Source: Cryptosporangium arvum DSM 44712
Lineage (GTDB): Bacteria; Actinomycetota; Actinomycetes; Mycobacteriales; Cryptosporangiaceae
DNA: 64,000 nt
Assembly: GCF_000585375.1 (NCBI RefSeq)
Contig: NZ_KK073874.1
Span: 7,599,913-7,663,912 of the forward strand
Reading direction: 5' to 3'
In this document: positions 1 through 7,547 of the stretch, piece by piece
Numbering within the stretch: position 1 is the first letter of the stretch
Layout of the letters: each line of letters starts with the position of its first letter
The notes under the pieces: generated by a model
What the model was told of the DNA's origin: nothing
The model's database searches: none
Seen by the model: only the letters and a program-made list of their open reading frames with translations
Position numbers and translations under genes: made by a program

Positions 1-1
1 C

Positions 2-967
2 GAGCGCACCGGGTTGACCGGGCTGCTGCTGCTGGTCGCGCGGTGCGCGGTGACGCTGGTGCTGGCCGAGCTGACGTATCACCTGATCAGCCGCCCGGTA
101 CGCAGCGGACGATGGCCGCGGCCCGGGCGCGTGCTGCCTCCGCTGACCGCGCTCGCCGCGGTCGGCGCCGTCGCGGTGGCGGCCGTGGTGGTGGCGGCCG
201 TGGTGGTGACCACACCGCCGGCACCGCCGGCGAAGGCCCCCGGTACGACGATCGCCGCGGCGCCGAGCACGTTGCTCACGCGACCGGGGCGCCCGGCGGG
301 ACAGCTGCGGATCACGGTGTTCGGCGACTCGGTCGCGAACAGCCTGGCGATCGGGCTGCCGAGGCTGACCGGAGCGACGCTCACCAACCGGTCGCTGATC
401 GGATGCGGCATCGCCCGGTCCGGACCGGTGCGCAACGCGTCGAAGATCCAGGACCCGTACGAGCGGTGCCCGCGCTGGGACGCGTACTGGGCGCAGGGCG
501 TCCGGGCCGATCACCCTGACGTCGCGCTCGTGGTGCTGGCGCGCTGGGAGCTGCTGGATCGCCGGTTCGGCGGCCGGTGGCGGCACATCGGTCAGCCCGT
601 CTACGACGCGTACCTGCGCACCGAGCTCACCCGCATGATCCGGGTCCTCACCACCGGTGGGGCGCGGGTCGTGCTCGCCACCGCGCCGTACAACCGCCGG
701 TACGAGCGGCGCGACGGCAGCCTCTACCCCGAGGACGAGCCCGCGCGGATGGACGCGTGGAACCGGATGCTCCAGGACACCGCGCGCACCGCCCCGGACC
801 GCGTCCGGATCGTGGACCTCGGGGCGCGGCTCTGCCCCGAGGGGCGCTTCACGCGCGAGGTCGGCGGCGTCCCGGTACGCACCGACGGCCTCCACCTCAG
901 CGAGCGCGGCGTCCGGGAGGTCGTGGCCCCCTGGCTCCTGCCGCAGCTCGCCTCGGCGGCGACCTAG
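2..967 (+). CDS. 3' end of a membrane acyltransferase / SGNH-hydrolase fusion protein
   Basis: The reading frame is open through the left edge, so the start is missing. The first ~30 visible residues form a hydrophobic helix ending in a short basic stretch (YHLISRPVRSGRW), as at the last membrane helix of OafA-type acyltransferase-3 proteins. A second hydrophobic Ala/Val helix and a Pro/Ala linker follow, then an extracytoplasmic SGNH-hydrolase domain with the nucleophile block (VFGDSVANSL) and the C-terminal Asp-x-x-His block (DGLHLSERG). Proteins of this fusion type O-acetylate cell-wall or exported glycans. The acyltransferase-3 assignment rests on this C-terminal architecture only. The next gene is convergent and stops 8 bases away. 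Confidence 0.8.
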   Translation, partial: ERTGLTGLLLLVARCAVTLVLAELTYHLISRPVRSGRWPRPGRVLPPLTALAAVGAVAVAAVVVAAVVVTTPPAPPAKAPGTTIAAAPSTLLTRPGRPAGQLRITVFGDSVANSLAIGLPRLTGATLTNRSLIGCGIARSGPVRNASKIQDPYERCPRWDAYWAQGVRADHPDVALVVLARWELLDRRFGGRWRHIGQPVYDAYLRTELTRMIRVLTTGGARVVLATAPYNRRYERRDGSLYPEDEPARMDAWNRMLQDTARTAPDRVRIVDLGARLCPEGRFTREVGGVPVRTDGLHLSERGVREVVAPWLLPQLASAAT

Positions 968-975
968 CCCTCGGG

Positions 976-1638
976 TTAGACCGCGGCGGGAGCCGGGTCG
1001 GACGACGGCTCGGGCTCCGACTCGGAGTGCGCCGCCCCGGTGGAGGCCGGGCCGGCGTCGTGGCCGAGGCCGTCGAGGCGCAGGGTGCCGGGTGGCGCGA
1101 TGCCGAGCCGCTCGGCCGCGAGCAGGAACGCCTCCGCGTACGGCGAGTGCGCCGTCGCGTCGTGGACGAGGTCCCAGTCGATCTGTTCACGCAGCGCCCG
1201 CCCCAGCGGCAACACCGTCGTGAGGTCGCAGTAGTGCTCGGTGAACGCCAGCAGCTTGTTCAGCAGCAGGTCGGTGGCCGAGAGCACCGGCATCCGCACC
1301 GCCTCGACCGGCATCTCCTCGGCCCGCTCGAGCATCGCGACCGTGACCTCACGCTCCGACGGCCGGAAGATCAAGTCGACCAGGCACTCCCCGTCGTACA
1401 CCTTGACCAGCCAGTCCTCCGGCGGCTGCTCGGGCCGGAGGCCGGCATCGACGCAGGCACCCAGCGCCGACTGGACGTCCGACGGCCGGATCAGGAAATC
1501 GACGTCGTGCGTGGACGCCGGGCCGCCTCTGGCGTAGACCGCGAAGCCTCCGGCCAGCGCGAACGGGAGTTCGGCCGCTTTCAACGTGCTGGCCACCTTC
1601 TTCATCGTGACGATCAGCGCGTCCGGATCTCCACTCAT
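976..1638 (-). CDS. Nucleotidyltransferase-fold protein (MNT/AbiEii-like)
   Basis: A 220-residue protein. Residues ~26-50 carry a Gly-Gly-x-Ala block followed by THDVDFLIRP, the metal-binding acidic pair of minimal nucleotidyltransferases. A helical domain with VLSATDLLLNKLLAF follows, as in AbiEii/DUF6036-type proteins. The C-terminal 20 residues are low-complexity Ser/Glu/Pro. Some relatives are toxins that modify tRNA or proteins, but no antitoxin-like gene lies beside it and the nearest upstream gene is divergent, so a toxin role is not supported here. The ATG follows a GGGGGGA Shine-Dalgarno stretch. A SigB-like promoter lies about 30 bases upstream, so it may belong to the stress regulon. 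Substrate unknown. Confidence 0.75.
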   Translation of the reverse strand: MSGDPDALIVTMKKVASTLKAAELPFALAGGFAVYARGGPASTHDVDFLIRPSDVQSALGACVDAGLRPEQPPEDWLVKVYDGECLVDLIFRPSEREVTVAMLERAEEMPVEAVRMPVLSATDLLLNKLLAFTEHYCDLTTVLPLGRALREQIDWDLVHDATAHSPYAEAFLLAAERLGIAPPGTLRLDGLGHDAGPASTGAAHSESEPEPSSDPAPAAV

Positions 1639-1668
1639 GGTCCCCCCTTACCCCGTTGTCGGGCGGAG

Positions 1669-1694
1669 ATACCCGTCCTGATCTCCAGTGACAC
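1669..1694 (-). promoter_or_regulatory. SigB-type promoter candidate for the nucleotidyltransferase gene
   Basis: On the minus strand the sequence reads GTGT, 16 bases, GGGTAT. This matches the actinobacterial SigB/SigF pattern GNNT-N14-16-GGGTA(C/T). The GGGTAT element lies about 30 bases before the ATG at 1638, which is suitable for a -10 element. Only pattern matching supports it. Confidence 0.5.
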
Positions 1695-1734
1695 GAACAG
1701 CCGTCATCGCGACGCCGTAGCATGGAAACCGGAC

Positions 1735-1759
1735 GAATTCTTCGCGTCCTTCGGGGTAT
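1735..1759 (+). promoter_or_regulatory. SigB-type promoter candidate for the STAS-kinase fusion gene
   Basis: GAAT, 15 bases, GGGTAT on the plus strand, matching the SigB/SigF pattern. It lies about 58 bases before the GTG at 1818. It is back to back with the minus-strand candidate at 1669-1694, giving a divergent pair 40 bases apart. Confidence 0.5.
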
Positions 1760-1817
1760 CTAACGCCCCGACCGAGATTCGGTCGCGTGTTCCGCGCGGC
1801 AAACCTGCGAGGGCTGT

Positions 1818-2552
1818 GTGCTCAGCTGCCAGATCGACCGTACCCAGCCCATCACGGTGCTGCAGCTGGTCGGTGACCTGCGCCTCGGCACCGTCCATCA
1901 GGTTCGCGCCGCGTTGCTGAAGTGCCTGGTGGAATGCCCGGAAGCGGTGATCGTCGACCTGTCCCAGGCGGACGTGTCGTCCGCCACCGCGCTGTCGGTC
2001 TTCGGCGCGGTCAGCCGGCGCGCCGCCGAATGGCCGGTGGTCCCGCTGGTGCTCACGGCCGGCCCGCCGGAGGTCCGGGAACGGCTGGAGCCGGTCACCC
2101 GGCTCTGGCAGATCCCGGTCTACGCGTCGCTGGTCGAGGCGCTGAGCGAGGCCGTCCGGCTCCCGCCGCCGGTGCGGCGGGAGCGCATGGAGCTGCGCCC
2201 CGGCACGATGGCGATGCCCAGGGCCCGCTCGATGGTGGCCGAGGCGTGCCGCGAGTGGGGGCTGAACGACCTGGTCCTCCCGGCCGAGCTCATCATGTCC
2301 GAGCTGGTCAGCAACGCCGTTCAGCACGCGGGAACCGATCTGGTCGCGAGCGTGGTGCTCCGCCGCGGCCTGCTCCACCTCACGGTCGGCGACGGCGATC
2401 CCACCCCGCCGCGGAAGAGCGCCGGCTATCCGCCGATCGGTGCGCTGAGCGGACGCGGTCTGCTCCTGGTCGACGAGTTCGCCAGCGGGTGGGGCTGCCT
2501 GCCGATCGAGGGCGGCAAGGTCGTCTGGGCCGTCGTGCGCCTGCCGGCCTGA
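1818..2552 (+). CDS. STAS domain fused to an RsbW-like ATP-binding domain
   Basis: A 244-residue cytoplasmic partner-switching protein. Residues 1-110 are a STAS (anti-anti-sigma) domain (VLQLVGDLRLGT, VIVDLSQADVS). Residues ~125-244 are a GHKL/HATPase_c domain of the RsbW type, with the N box ELIMSELVSNAVQHAG and a Gly-rich SGRGLLLVDEF lid. Antagonist and kinase are normally separate proteins; here they are one chain. At the usual phosphoacceptor site (DSSG) my alignment gives a degenerate SATA, so the STAS half may not be phosphorylated normally. A GTG start was chosen because the homology begins right after it. It is preceded by a SigB-like promoter and is 46 bases upstream of the acyl-CoA dehydrogenase gene. 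Its partner sigma factor is unknown; the RsbW/SigB pair at 12.4-13.9 kb is a candidate. Confidence 0.85.
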   Translation: MLSCQIDRTQPITVLQLVGDLRLGTVHQVRAALLKCLVECPEAVIVDLSQADVSSATALSVFGAVSRRAAEWPVVPLVLTAGPPEVRERLEPVTRLWQIPVYASLVEALSEAVRLPPPVRRERMELRPGTMAMPRARSMVAEACREWGLNDLVLPAELIMSELVSNAVQHAGTDLVASVVLRRGLLHLTVGDGDPTPPRKSAGYPPIGALSGRGLLLVDEFASGWGCLPIEGGKVVWAVVRLPA

Positions 2553-2598
2553 CCCCCACATCACGTTAGACCGGCTCGGACCGGGGAAATCAGCAGCG

Positions 2599-3525
2599 GT
2601 GCCCACCGCAAGCAAGTTCCTCGCCGCACACGGATCCGGCGCACTCGACCTTCCCCTTCCCGGCCACGGCCGGACCGCGGACCGGTTCGCCGCGCTGGCC
2701 GGGCTGGCCCGCACCGACACCGTCCTTGGCAGGCTGGCCGAGGGCCACACCGACGCCGTGGCCATCCTCGCCGAGCTCGACGGCCCCGACCCCGCGGATG
2801 CGGTCTGGGGTGTCTGGGCCGCGGTGCCGAACTCGATCGTGGCCGTCCGGGAGGAGGGCACCTGGTGGCTGGCCGGTGACCGGCCCTGGTGCTCCGGCGC
2901 CGGGGTCTGCACCCGGGCGCTCGTCACCGCGACCACCGATGACGGGGTGCGGCTGTTCGCGGTCGACGTCACCGAGCCTGCGGTGACCGCGCTGGACGGG
3001 ACGTGGCCGGCGGTGGGCATGGCGGGCAGCGACAGCCGGACCGTGCGCTTCACGCGGGCGCGCGGGATTCCGGTGGGCGGGGTCGGCGACTACGTGAACC
3101 GGCCGGGGTTCTGGGCCGGCGGGGCGGGGGTGGCCGCGTGCTGGTACGGCGCCGCCGTGGGCGTGGCCGAGCGCCTGGTGTCGTCCGCCCCCACCGATCC
3201 GCACGCGCTGGCGCACCTGGGGGCGGTGGACACCGCGCTCGGCGGTGCGTCGGCCCTGTTGGACCAGGTCTCCGCGCTCATCGACACCGAGTTCGACGCC
3301 GCGGCGCTCCGCCGCCCGGTCCGGCGGGTCCGGGCCGCGGTCGAGGCCGCCGCCACCGCGACGCTCGACCACGTCGGCCGCGCCCTCGGTGCGGGCCCGC
3401 TCTGCCAGGACGCCGAGCACGCGCGACGCACCGCCGATCTCACCGTCTACCTGCGTCAGAGCCACGCCGAGCGCGACCTGGCCGACCTCGGCACCGATGT
3501 CCTGCTGACCGGAGCGGGCTGGTGA
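2599..3525 (+). CDS. Acyl-CoA dehydrogenase family protein
   Basis: A 308-residue flavoprotein-type enzyme, shorter than the usual ~380 residues of fatty-acyl-CoA dehydrogenases. The middle domain has WWLAGDRPWCSGAG and later SDSRTVRFTRARG, the usual beta-barrel elements. The C-terminal half is the four-helix bundle (GVAACWYGAAVGVAERL onward). I see no clear catalytic Glu block and the N-terminal helical part is reduced, so its substrate may not be a free acyl-CoA. The GTG start has GGGGAAA upstream. It overlaps the next gene by 4 bases (GTGA). It is first in a four-gene coupled set with a PIG-L deacetylase, a NodS-like methyltransferase and a GT2. The physiological reaction is inferred only. 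Confidence 0.8.
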   Translation: MPTASKFLAAHGSGALDLPLPGHGRTADRFAALAGLARTDTVLGRLAEGHTDAVAILAELDGPDPADAVWGVWAAVPNSIVAVREEGTWWLAGDRPWCSGAGVCTRALVTATTDDGVRLFAVDVTEPAVTALDGTWPAVGMAGSDSRTVRFTRARGIPVGGVGDYVNRPGFWAGGAGVAACWYGAAVGVAERLVSSAPTDPHALAHLGAVDTALGGASALLDQVSALIDTEFDAAALRRPVRRVRAAVEAAATATLDHVGRALGAGPLCQDAEHARRTADLTVYLRQSHAERDLADLGTDVLLTGAGW

Positions 3526-4250
3526 GCCCACTGATCGAGGGCGCGGGGACCGCCGAGGCGTCCTGGCAGGCCTGGTCGCCCACCTGGCCGGTGCTGAGCG
3601 TGCCGGCGACCGCGCCGATCGTCGTGGCCCCGCACCCCGACGACGAGGTGCTCGGAGCAGGTGGCCTCCTCGCCCGGCTGGCGGCGGCCGGCGCGCCGGG
3701 CGTCGACGTCGTGGCGGTGACGGACGGGGAAGCGTCGCACCCGGGCAGCACGGTCCACTCGCGGGCGGAGCTCGCGGCCCTGCGCCGGGCCGAGACCGAC
3801 GAGGCGCTCGCCCGCCTGGGCCTGCACGCACCCACCGTGCACCGCCTCGGCCACCCCGACGGGGGCATCGACGAAGCCGCGCTCACCGCCACGCTCGCGG
3901 CCCTGCTCACCGCCGGGCGCTGGTGCCTGGCCAGCTGGCGCGGCGACGGTCACCCCGATCACGAGATCGTCGGCCGCGCGGCCGCCGCCGCCTGCGCGCG
4001 GACCGGAGCCCAGCTGGTCGAGTACCCGATCTGGACCTGGCACTGGGCCCGGCCCGACGACCCCCGGGTGCCCTGGGACCGGTTCCGGCGCCTCCCGCTC
4101 ACCGACGCCGAGCGCGCCGCGAAACGGCACGCGCTCGCCGCGTTCGTCACCCAGGTGCAGCCACTCGGCCCGGCCCCGGCCGACGCGCCGATCCTCCCGC
4201 CGCACGTGCTCGCCCGCTTCGACCGTCCGGAAGAAGGCTTTTTCCTGTGA
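3522..4250 (+). CDS. PIG-L (LmbE-like) family deacetylase
   Basis: A 242-residue zinc-dependent N-deacetylase. Near residue 30 is IVVAPHPDDEVLGAGGLL, the family metal-binding motif (His-Pro-Asp-Asp-Glu). The third ligand region is SWRGDGHPDHEIVGRA. The family removes acetyl groups from N-acetylglucosamine-type sugars (GlcNAc-PI, GlcNAc-inositol in mycothiol, bacillithiol, antibiotic intermediates). The start is the GTG inside GTGA at the end of the preceding gene, giving a 4-base overlap, so translation is coupled. Its partners suggest it acts on a sugar placed by the GT2 in the same operon rather than in mycothiol synthesis. Confidence 0.88.
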   Translation: MSPLIEGAGTAEASWQAWSPTWPVLSVPATAPIVVAPHPDDEVLGAGGLLARLAAAGAPGVDVVAVTDGEASHPGSTVHSRAELAALRRAETDEALARLGLHAPTVHRLGHPDGGIDEAALTATLAALLTAGRWCLASWRGDGHPDHEIVGRAAAAACARTGAQLVEYPIWTWHWARPDDPRVPWDRFRRLPLTDAERAAKRHALAAFVTQVQPLGPAPADAPILPPHVLARFDRPEEGFFL

Positions 4251-4849
4251 CCACGCTTCCCACCGAGTACTTCGACCGGATGTATGCCGCCGACGACGAC
4301 CCGTGGGGCTTCCGTTCCCGCTGGTACGAGGAGCGCAAGTACGCGCTGACGCTGGCCGCGCTCCCCCGCCGCCGGTACCGCGCCGGGTTCGAGCCGGGCT
4401 GCTCGATCGGCGTGCTCACGGCCGCGCTCGCCGACCGCTGCGACACGCTGCTCAGCACCGACGTCGCCGAGGCGGCGATCACCCGGGCGCGGGCCAACGC
4501 ACCCGGCGCCCGGGTGGAGCTGCGCCGCCTCCCCGAGGAGTGGCCCGACGAGACGTTCGATCTGATCGTGCTGTCCGAGGTCGGCTACTACCTCGACCGG
4601 CGGGCGCTCGAGCGGCTGGTCGACGCCACGATCGCCGGCCTCGAACCCGGCGGCGACCTGGTGCTCGTGCACTGGCTCCACCCGGTGCCCGACTACCCGA
4701 TCGACGGCGAAACGGTGCACACCGCGTTCTCCGGCCGGCCGGAGCTGTCCCGGACCGTCCGGCACGAGGAGGAGGACTTCCGGCTCGAGGTCTACGCCCG
4801 GGTCCCTCCGGCGGCGCGGTCGGTCGCCGCCCGCGACGGCTTGTGCTGA
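4247..4849 (+). CDS. NodS-like SAM-dependent methyltransferase
   Basis: A 200-residue class I methyltransferase. It opens with YFDRMYAADDDPWGFRSRWYE, and the SAM-binding glycine block is FEPGCSIGVLTAALADRC, both close to the NodS pattern. LSTDVAEAAITRARANAP gives the second SAM strand, and LIVLSEVGYYLDRRAL is motif IV. NodS N-methylates the deacetylated glucosamine end of rhizobial Nod factors. This relative sits directly after a sugar N-deacetylase, so N-methylation of an amino sugar is a reasonable inference, not shown. It overlaps the upstream stop by 4 bases (GTGA) and the downstream start by 7 bases. Confidence 0.85.
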   Translation: MTTLPTEYFDRMYAADDDPWGFRSRWYEERKYALTLAALPRRRYRAGFEPGCSIGVLTAALADRCDTLLSTDVAEAAITRARANAPGARVELRRLPEEWPDETFDLIVLSEVGYYLDRRALERLVDATIAGLEPGGDLVLVHWLHPVPDYPIDGETVHTAFSGRPELSRTVRHEEEDFRLEVYARVPPAARSVAARDGLC

Positions 4850-5490
4850 GACGGATCGCCGTCGTGGTGCCGGCCCACGACGAGGAGGAACTGCTCCCCG
4901 CCTGTCTCGACGCGCTGCGCGAGGCCACGCGGCACGCACCGCTCCCGGTCGACGTCCTGGTCGTGCTCGACGCCTGCACCGACGACACCGCCCGGGTCGC
5001 GGCCGGGTTCGGGGTGGACACGCTGACCGTGAGCGCCCGCAACGTCGGCCGGGCCCGGGCCGCCGGTGCCGCCGCGGTACTCGCCGACGACACCTGGCTG
5101 GCCTGCACGGACGCCGACACCCGGGTGACCCCGGACTGGTTCGCCCAGCAACTGCGGCTGGCCGGGGCCGGCGCCGACGTCGTCACCGGGATCGTCCTGG
5201 TCGACGACTGGGGCGACTGGCCGGAGGCGACCGCGGTGGCGTTCCGGGACGCGTACCGCGAGAACCTGCACGCCCATGTGCACGGCGCGAACCTCGGGCT
5301 CAGCGGCGTGGCGTACCGGCGGTCCGGTGGCTTCCGGCCGGTGGCGGTCGCCGAGGACCACGCGCTGGTGCGCAGCGCCCTGGAGGCCGGGCTGCGGGTG
5401 GCGCGCAGCACCGAGGTGCGCGTGTTCACCAGCGCCCGTCGTCACGCCCGCGCCCCCGAGGGCTTCAGCGGCTTCCTCCGGGCGCTCTAG
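4843..5490 (+). CDS. Glycosyltransferase family 2
   Basis: A 215-residue GT-A glycosyltransferase. Its N terminus is IAVVVPAHDEEELLPACLDAL, followed by the nucleotide-sugar Asp block VLVVLDACTDDT and the metal-binding DAD of LACTDADTRVTPDWF. The acceptor-side loop has HGANLGLSG and AVAEDHALVRSA. No membrane helix is present, so it probably works on a soluble or membrane-surface acceptor. The GTG was chosen because the conserved strand begins four residues later; it overlaps the methyltransferase by 7 bases. This is the last gene of the four-gene set, and its stop overlaps the next minus-strand gene by 4 bases. Sugar donor and acceptor are unknown. Confidence 0.87.
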   Translation: MLRRIAVVVPAHDEEELLPACLDALREATRHAPLPVDVLVVLDACTDDTARVAAGFGVDTLTVSARNVGRARAAGAAAVLADDTWLACTDADTRVTPDWFAQQLRLAGAGADVVTGIVLVDDWGDWPEATAVAFRDAYRENLHAHVHGANLGLSGVAYRRSGGFRPVAVAEDHALVRSALEAGLRVARSTEVRVFTSARRHARAPEGFSGFLRAL

Positions 5491-5831
5491 GCGCCTTCGG
5501 TGTCGGTCGTGGTCAACCCGGTTCCGCCGGGGTTCTCGAGGTCGGCCGGCCCCGGTTGCCGCCCCGACACCCCGGCACCCCCGGTCCGGACTCCGTCGTC
5601 CGCCGGTGGTGTCTCGGTCGAGCCGGTCGGGAAACCCTCGTCGCCGGTCGAGCGGCCCGGCGCCTGCGGGGTCTCGTCGGTGGAGACGTCGTGCGCGGTG
5701 CGTTCGTCGGAGGCGCTGGAGAGCGTGCCCGACTCGGCCGGCGCCTCCTCGGCGATCGCCGTGCCCAGGCCCGGGTCGTTCTCGTGTTCCACGCCGCGGT
5801 AAGCGGGCGCCGGCTGCTCTTGATTGCTCAC
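5487..5831 (-). CDS. Small acidic, Gly/Thr/Pro-rich disordered protein
   Basis: A 114-residue reading frame beginning at a GTG (SNQEQPAPAYRGVEHENDP). It has no hydrophobic core and is rich in Gly, Thr, Glu, Asp and Pro (TETPPADDGVRTGGAG), so it is probably intrinsically disordered and cytoplasmic. I do not recognise a family. Its codons fit a real gene better than the opposite strand, and it fills an otherwise empty space, stopping 4 bases inside the end of the convergent GT2 gene. There is no strong ribosome site, so existence and start are uncertain. Confidence 0.5.
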   Translation of the reverse strand: MSNQEQPAPAYRGVEHENDPGLGTAIAEEAPAESGTLSSASDERTAHDVSTDETPQAPGRSTGDEGFPTGSTETPPADDGVRTGGAGVSGRQPGPADLENPGGTGLTTTDTEGA

Positions 5832-5906
5832 TTCGGTGGCATGTCCGCTGACGCCGGAGGAAAACCTGATCGGACGACGACCCCCAAGTAGTGGACACTG
5901 AGTCAG

Positions 5907-6908
5907 GTGGCGAGCACGCGGTGTCGGGTCGGTCTGGTCGGTGCCGGGCGGGCCGCGGCCCGGCACGCGTCGGTTCTCGCCGGGTTCCACGACGTGTCGA
6001 TCGTCGGCGTCACCGACCCCGACGTGCGGGCGGCAGCCGAGCTGGCCGCACGCACCGCGAGTACGGTCGCGCCCACCCTGGCCGCGCTGCTGGGTCTCCG
6101 GCCGGACGCGGTGTTCGTCTGCGTCCCGCCGCACGCGCACGGCCCGATCGAGGACGAGCTGCTCGACGCGGCCGTGCCGATGTACGTCGAGATGCCGCTG
6201 GGCGTCGATCGGGACCGGCCGGACGCGCTGGCCCGGCGGGTGGCCTCGGCCGGGCTGGTCACCGCGGCCGGACATCACTGGCGGTACTCCGCGGCGGTGT
6301 CCCGGGCGCGGTCCGCGCTGGCCGGGCGTCCGATCCGGCTGGTCACCGGTACCTGGCTGGACGCCGTCGGCGGCGCGCCGTGGTGGGGGCGCCGCGAGCA
6401 GTCCGGCGGGCCGCTGATCGAACAGGTCGGGCCGCTGCTCGACCTGCTGCGCGCGCTCGCCGGCGAGGCCGTCGAGGTGTACGCGCTGGGCGACGAGGCA
6501 CCCGTTCCGGGGACGGACTTCGACAGCGTGACCGCGGCGACGCTGCGATTCGCGTCGGGAGCGGTGGGAACGCTGGCCACGACGTGCCGGTTCGCACCGC
6601 GTGCGACCGACGGGAACGGCACCGGGTCGCGGGTGGCGGAGCTGGAGATCCATGCCGACGGGGCCGGCGCGCGGATCACCGAGGACGGGTGCGAGATCCG
6701 GGTGGGCGACCGGTCGGAGTGGCACGCGGTCGACGCCGGCGCCGCGGTCCGCGCGATCGACCGGGCGTTCGTCGACGCGGTCCGCCGGCCCGACGCACGC
6801 GGCGGCGTCCTGGTGGACTACGCACAGGCGGTACGGACCCACCGCCTGGCCCACGCGCTCACCCGCTCAGCCGCCGAAGGCCGCCCGTTACGGCTGCGCG
6901 CGGATTAG
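5907..6908 (+). CDS. Gfo/Idh/MocA family NAD(P)-dependent oxidoreductase
   Basis: A 333-residue protein. An N-terminal Rossmann fold (RVGLVGAGRAAARHASVLAG) binds NAD(P). The cofactor-side loop is YVEMPLGVD, where most members have EKP. The catalytic region HHWRYSAAVSRARSAL replaces the usual N-x-R stretch, and a C-terminal alpha/beta domain follows (ELEIHADGAGARI). Members oxidise or reduce sugars, inositols or related polyols; substrate unknown here. It begins at a GTG and converges with the small gene that follows, with which it overlaps by 4 bases. The preceding plus-strand operon of sugar-modifying genes could be functionally linked but is about 400 bases away. Confidence 0.85.
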   Translation: MASTRCRVGLVGAGRAAARHASVLAGFHDVSIVGVTDPDVRAAAELAARTASTVAPTLAALLGLRPDAVFVCVPPHAHGPIEDELLDAAVPMYVEMPLGVDRDRPDALARRVASAGLVTAAGHHWRYSAAVSRARSALAGRPIRLVTGTWLDAVGGAPWWGRREQSGGPLIEQVGPLLDLLRALAGEAVEVYALGDEAPVPGTDFDSVTAATLRFASGAVGTLATTCRFAPRATDGNGTGSRVAELEIHADGAGARITEDGCEIRVGDRSEWHAVDAGAAVRAIDRAFVDAVRRPDARGGVLVDYAQAVRTHRLAHALTRSAAEGRPLRLRAD

Positions 6909-7114
6909 GGGCGTCCCCAGGTGGAGCGCATCTGCGTCAGGTAGCCGCCGGGTGGCGGCTGCTCGCCGTGGAACGCGCCGGCCGTGGGCCGGGACAGGAA
7001 CGCGTGCCGTTCCGCGCGGGCCCACGCCGCCGAAGCGGCCGCGACCCGGGCGGCCCTGGCCCAGACCCACGTGACGAACGTTCCTCGCCGGGCGACCGCC
7101 GCGACCTGCGTCAT
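6905..7114 (-). CDS. Small basic protein of unknown function
   Basis: A 69-residue protein (N terminus TQVAAVARRGTFVTWVWARA) with an Ala/Arg-rich amphipathic first half and a Pro/Gly-rich tail ending MRSTWGRP. The case for a real gene is a good AGGAGA ribosome site eight bases before the ATG. A poor SigB-like element (GATT-N16-GGGTAG) lies further upstream. I do not recognise a family. The first half could lie on a membrane surface. Confidence 0.55.
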   Translation of the reverse strand: MTQVAAVARRGTFVTWVWARAARVAAASAAWARAERHAFLSRPTAGAFHGEQPPPGGYLTQMRSTWGRP

Positions 7115-7229
7115 GGTGCACTCTCCTGATCGAAGCGCCCTCGCGGCACGAGGACGGATGCCAGCTACCCCGGGTCACGGGAGATCAATCCCCGACCGGC
7201 GTGCTGTACCGATGGAGAAAGCACAAAGA

Positions 7230-7258
7230 AGCCGTACGCCCGATCGGGGCGTACGGCT
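7230..7258 (-). terminator. Intrinsic terminator of the DUF4235 operon
   Basis: A perfect 12-bp stem (AGCCGTACGCCC / GGGCGTACGGCT) with a 5-base loop. Read on the minus strand it is followed by TTCTTTGTGCTTT. It lies 17 bases past the stop of the DUF4235 gene, the normal place for the end of that minus-strand operon. Confidence 0.8.
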
Positions 7259-7274
7259 CCATTATGGATCACCG

Positions 7275-7547
7275 TCAGTCGCCGGGCCATTCGCCGGTGG
7301 ACCGGGCCCACGCCTGCGCGCCCGCCCGGTCGATCGTCGCCTTGACCACGGCGTAGATCGCTCCCTGAATAGCGGACGCGAGCAACACTTCGCCCCACCC
7401 GTATTCACTCTGGGTCGCACCGGGCGCGTCGTCCCGCCCGGACACCTTCTTCCACACCTGCTTGAAGATGATCCCGGCGACGAGACCACCGGCCATACCG
7501 GAGGCCAGACCGATCGGTCGGTAGACGACCTTCGAAGCCTTGCTCAT
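7275..7547 (-). CDS. DUF4235 small membrane protein
   Basis: A 90-residue protein with the DUF4235 pattern: a short basic N terminus, a first membrane helix (PIGLASGMAGGLVAGIIFKQ), a polar middle (VSGRDDAPGATQSEYGWGE) and a second helix (VLLASAIQGAIYAVVKATID). Actinobacteria often encode it next to DUF3618 and holin-X proteins, as here. No biochemical role is established. The ATG overlaps the end of the DUF3618 gene by 4 bases, and it is last in the four-gene operon before a strong terminator. Confidence 0.88.
   Translation of the reverse strand: MSKASKVVYRPIGLASGMAGGLVAGIIFKQVWKKVSGRDDAPGATQSEYGWGEVLLASAIQGAIYAVVKATIDRAGAQAWARSTGEWPGD

Noticed and set aside
976-1638. Toxin-antitoxin system
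   Set aside because: Only the nucleotidyltransferase fold is present; no antitoxin-type partner gene lies on either side.
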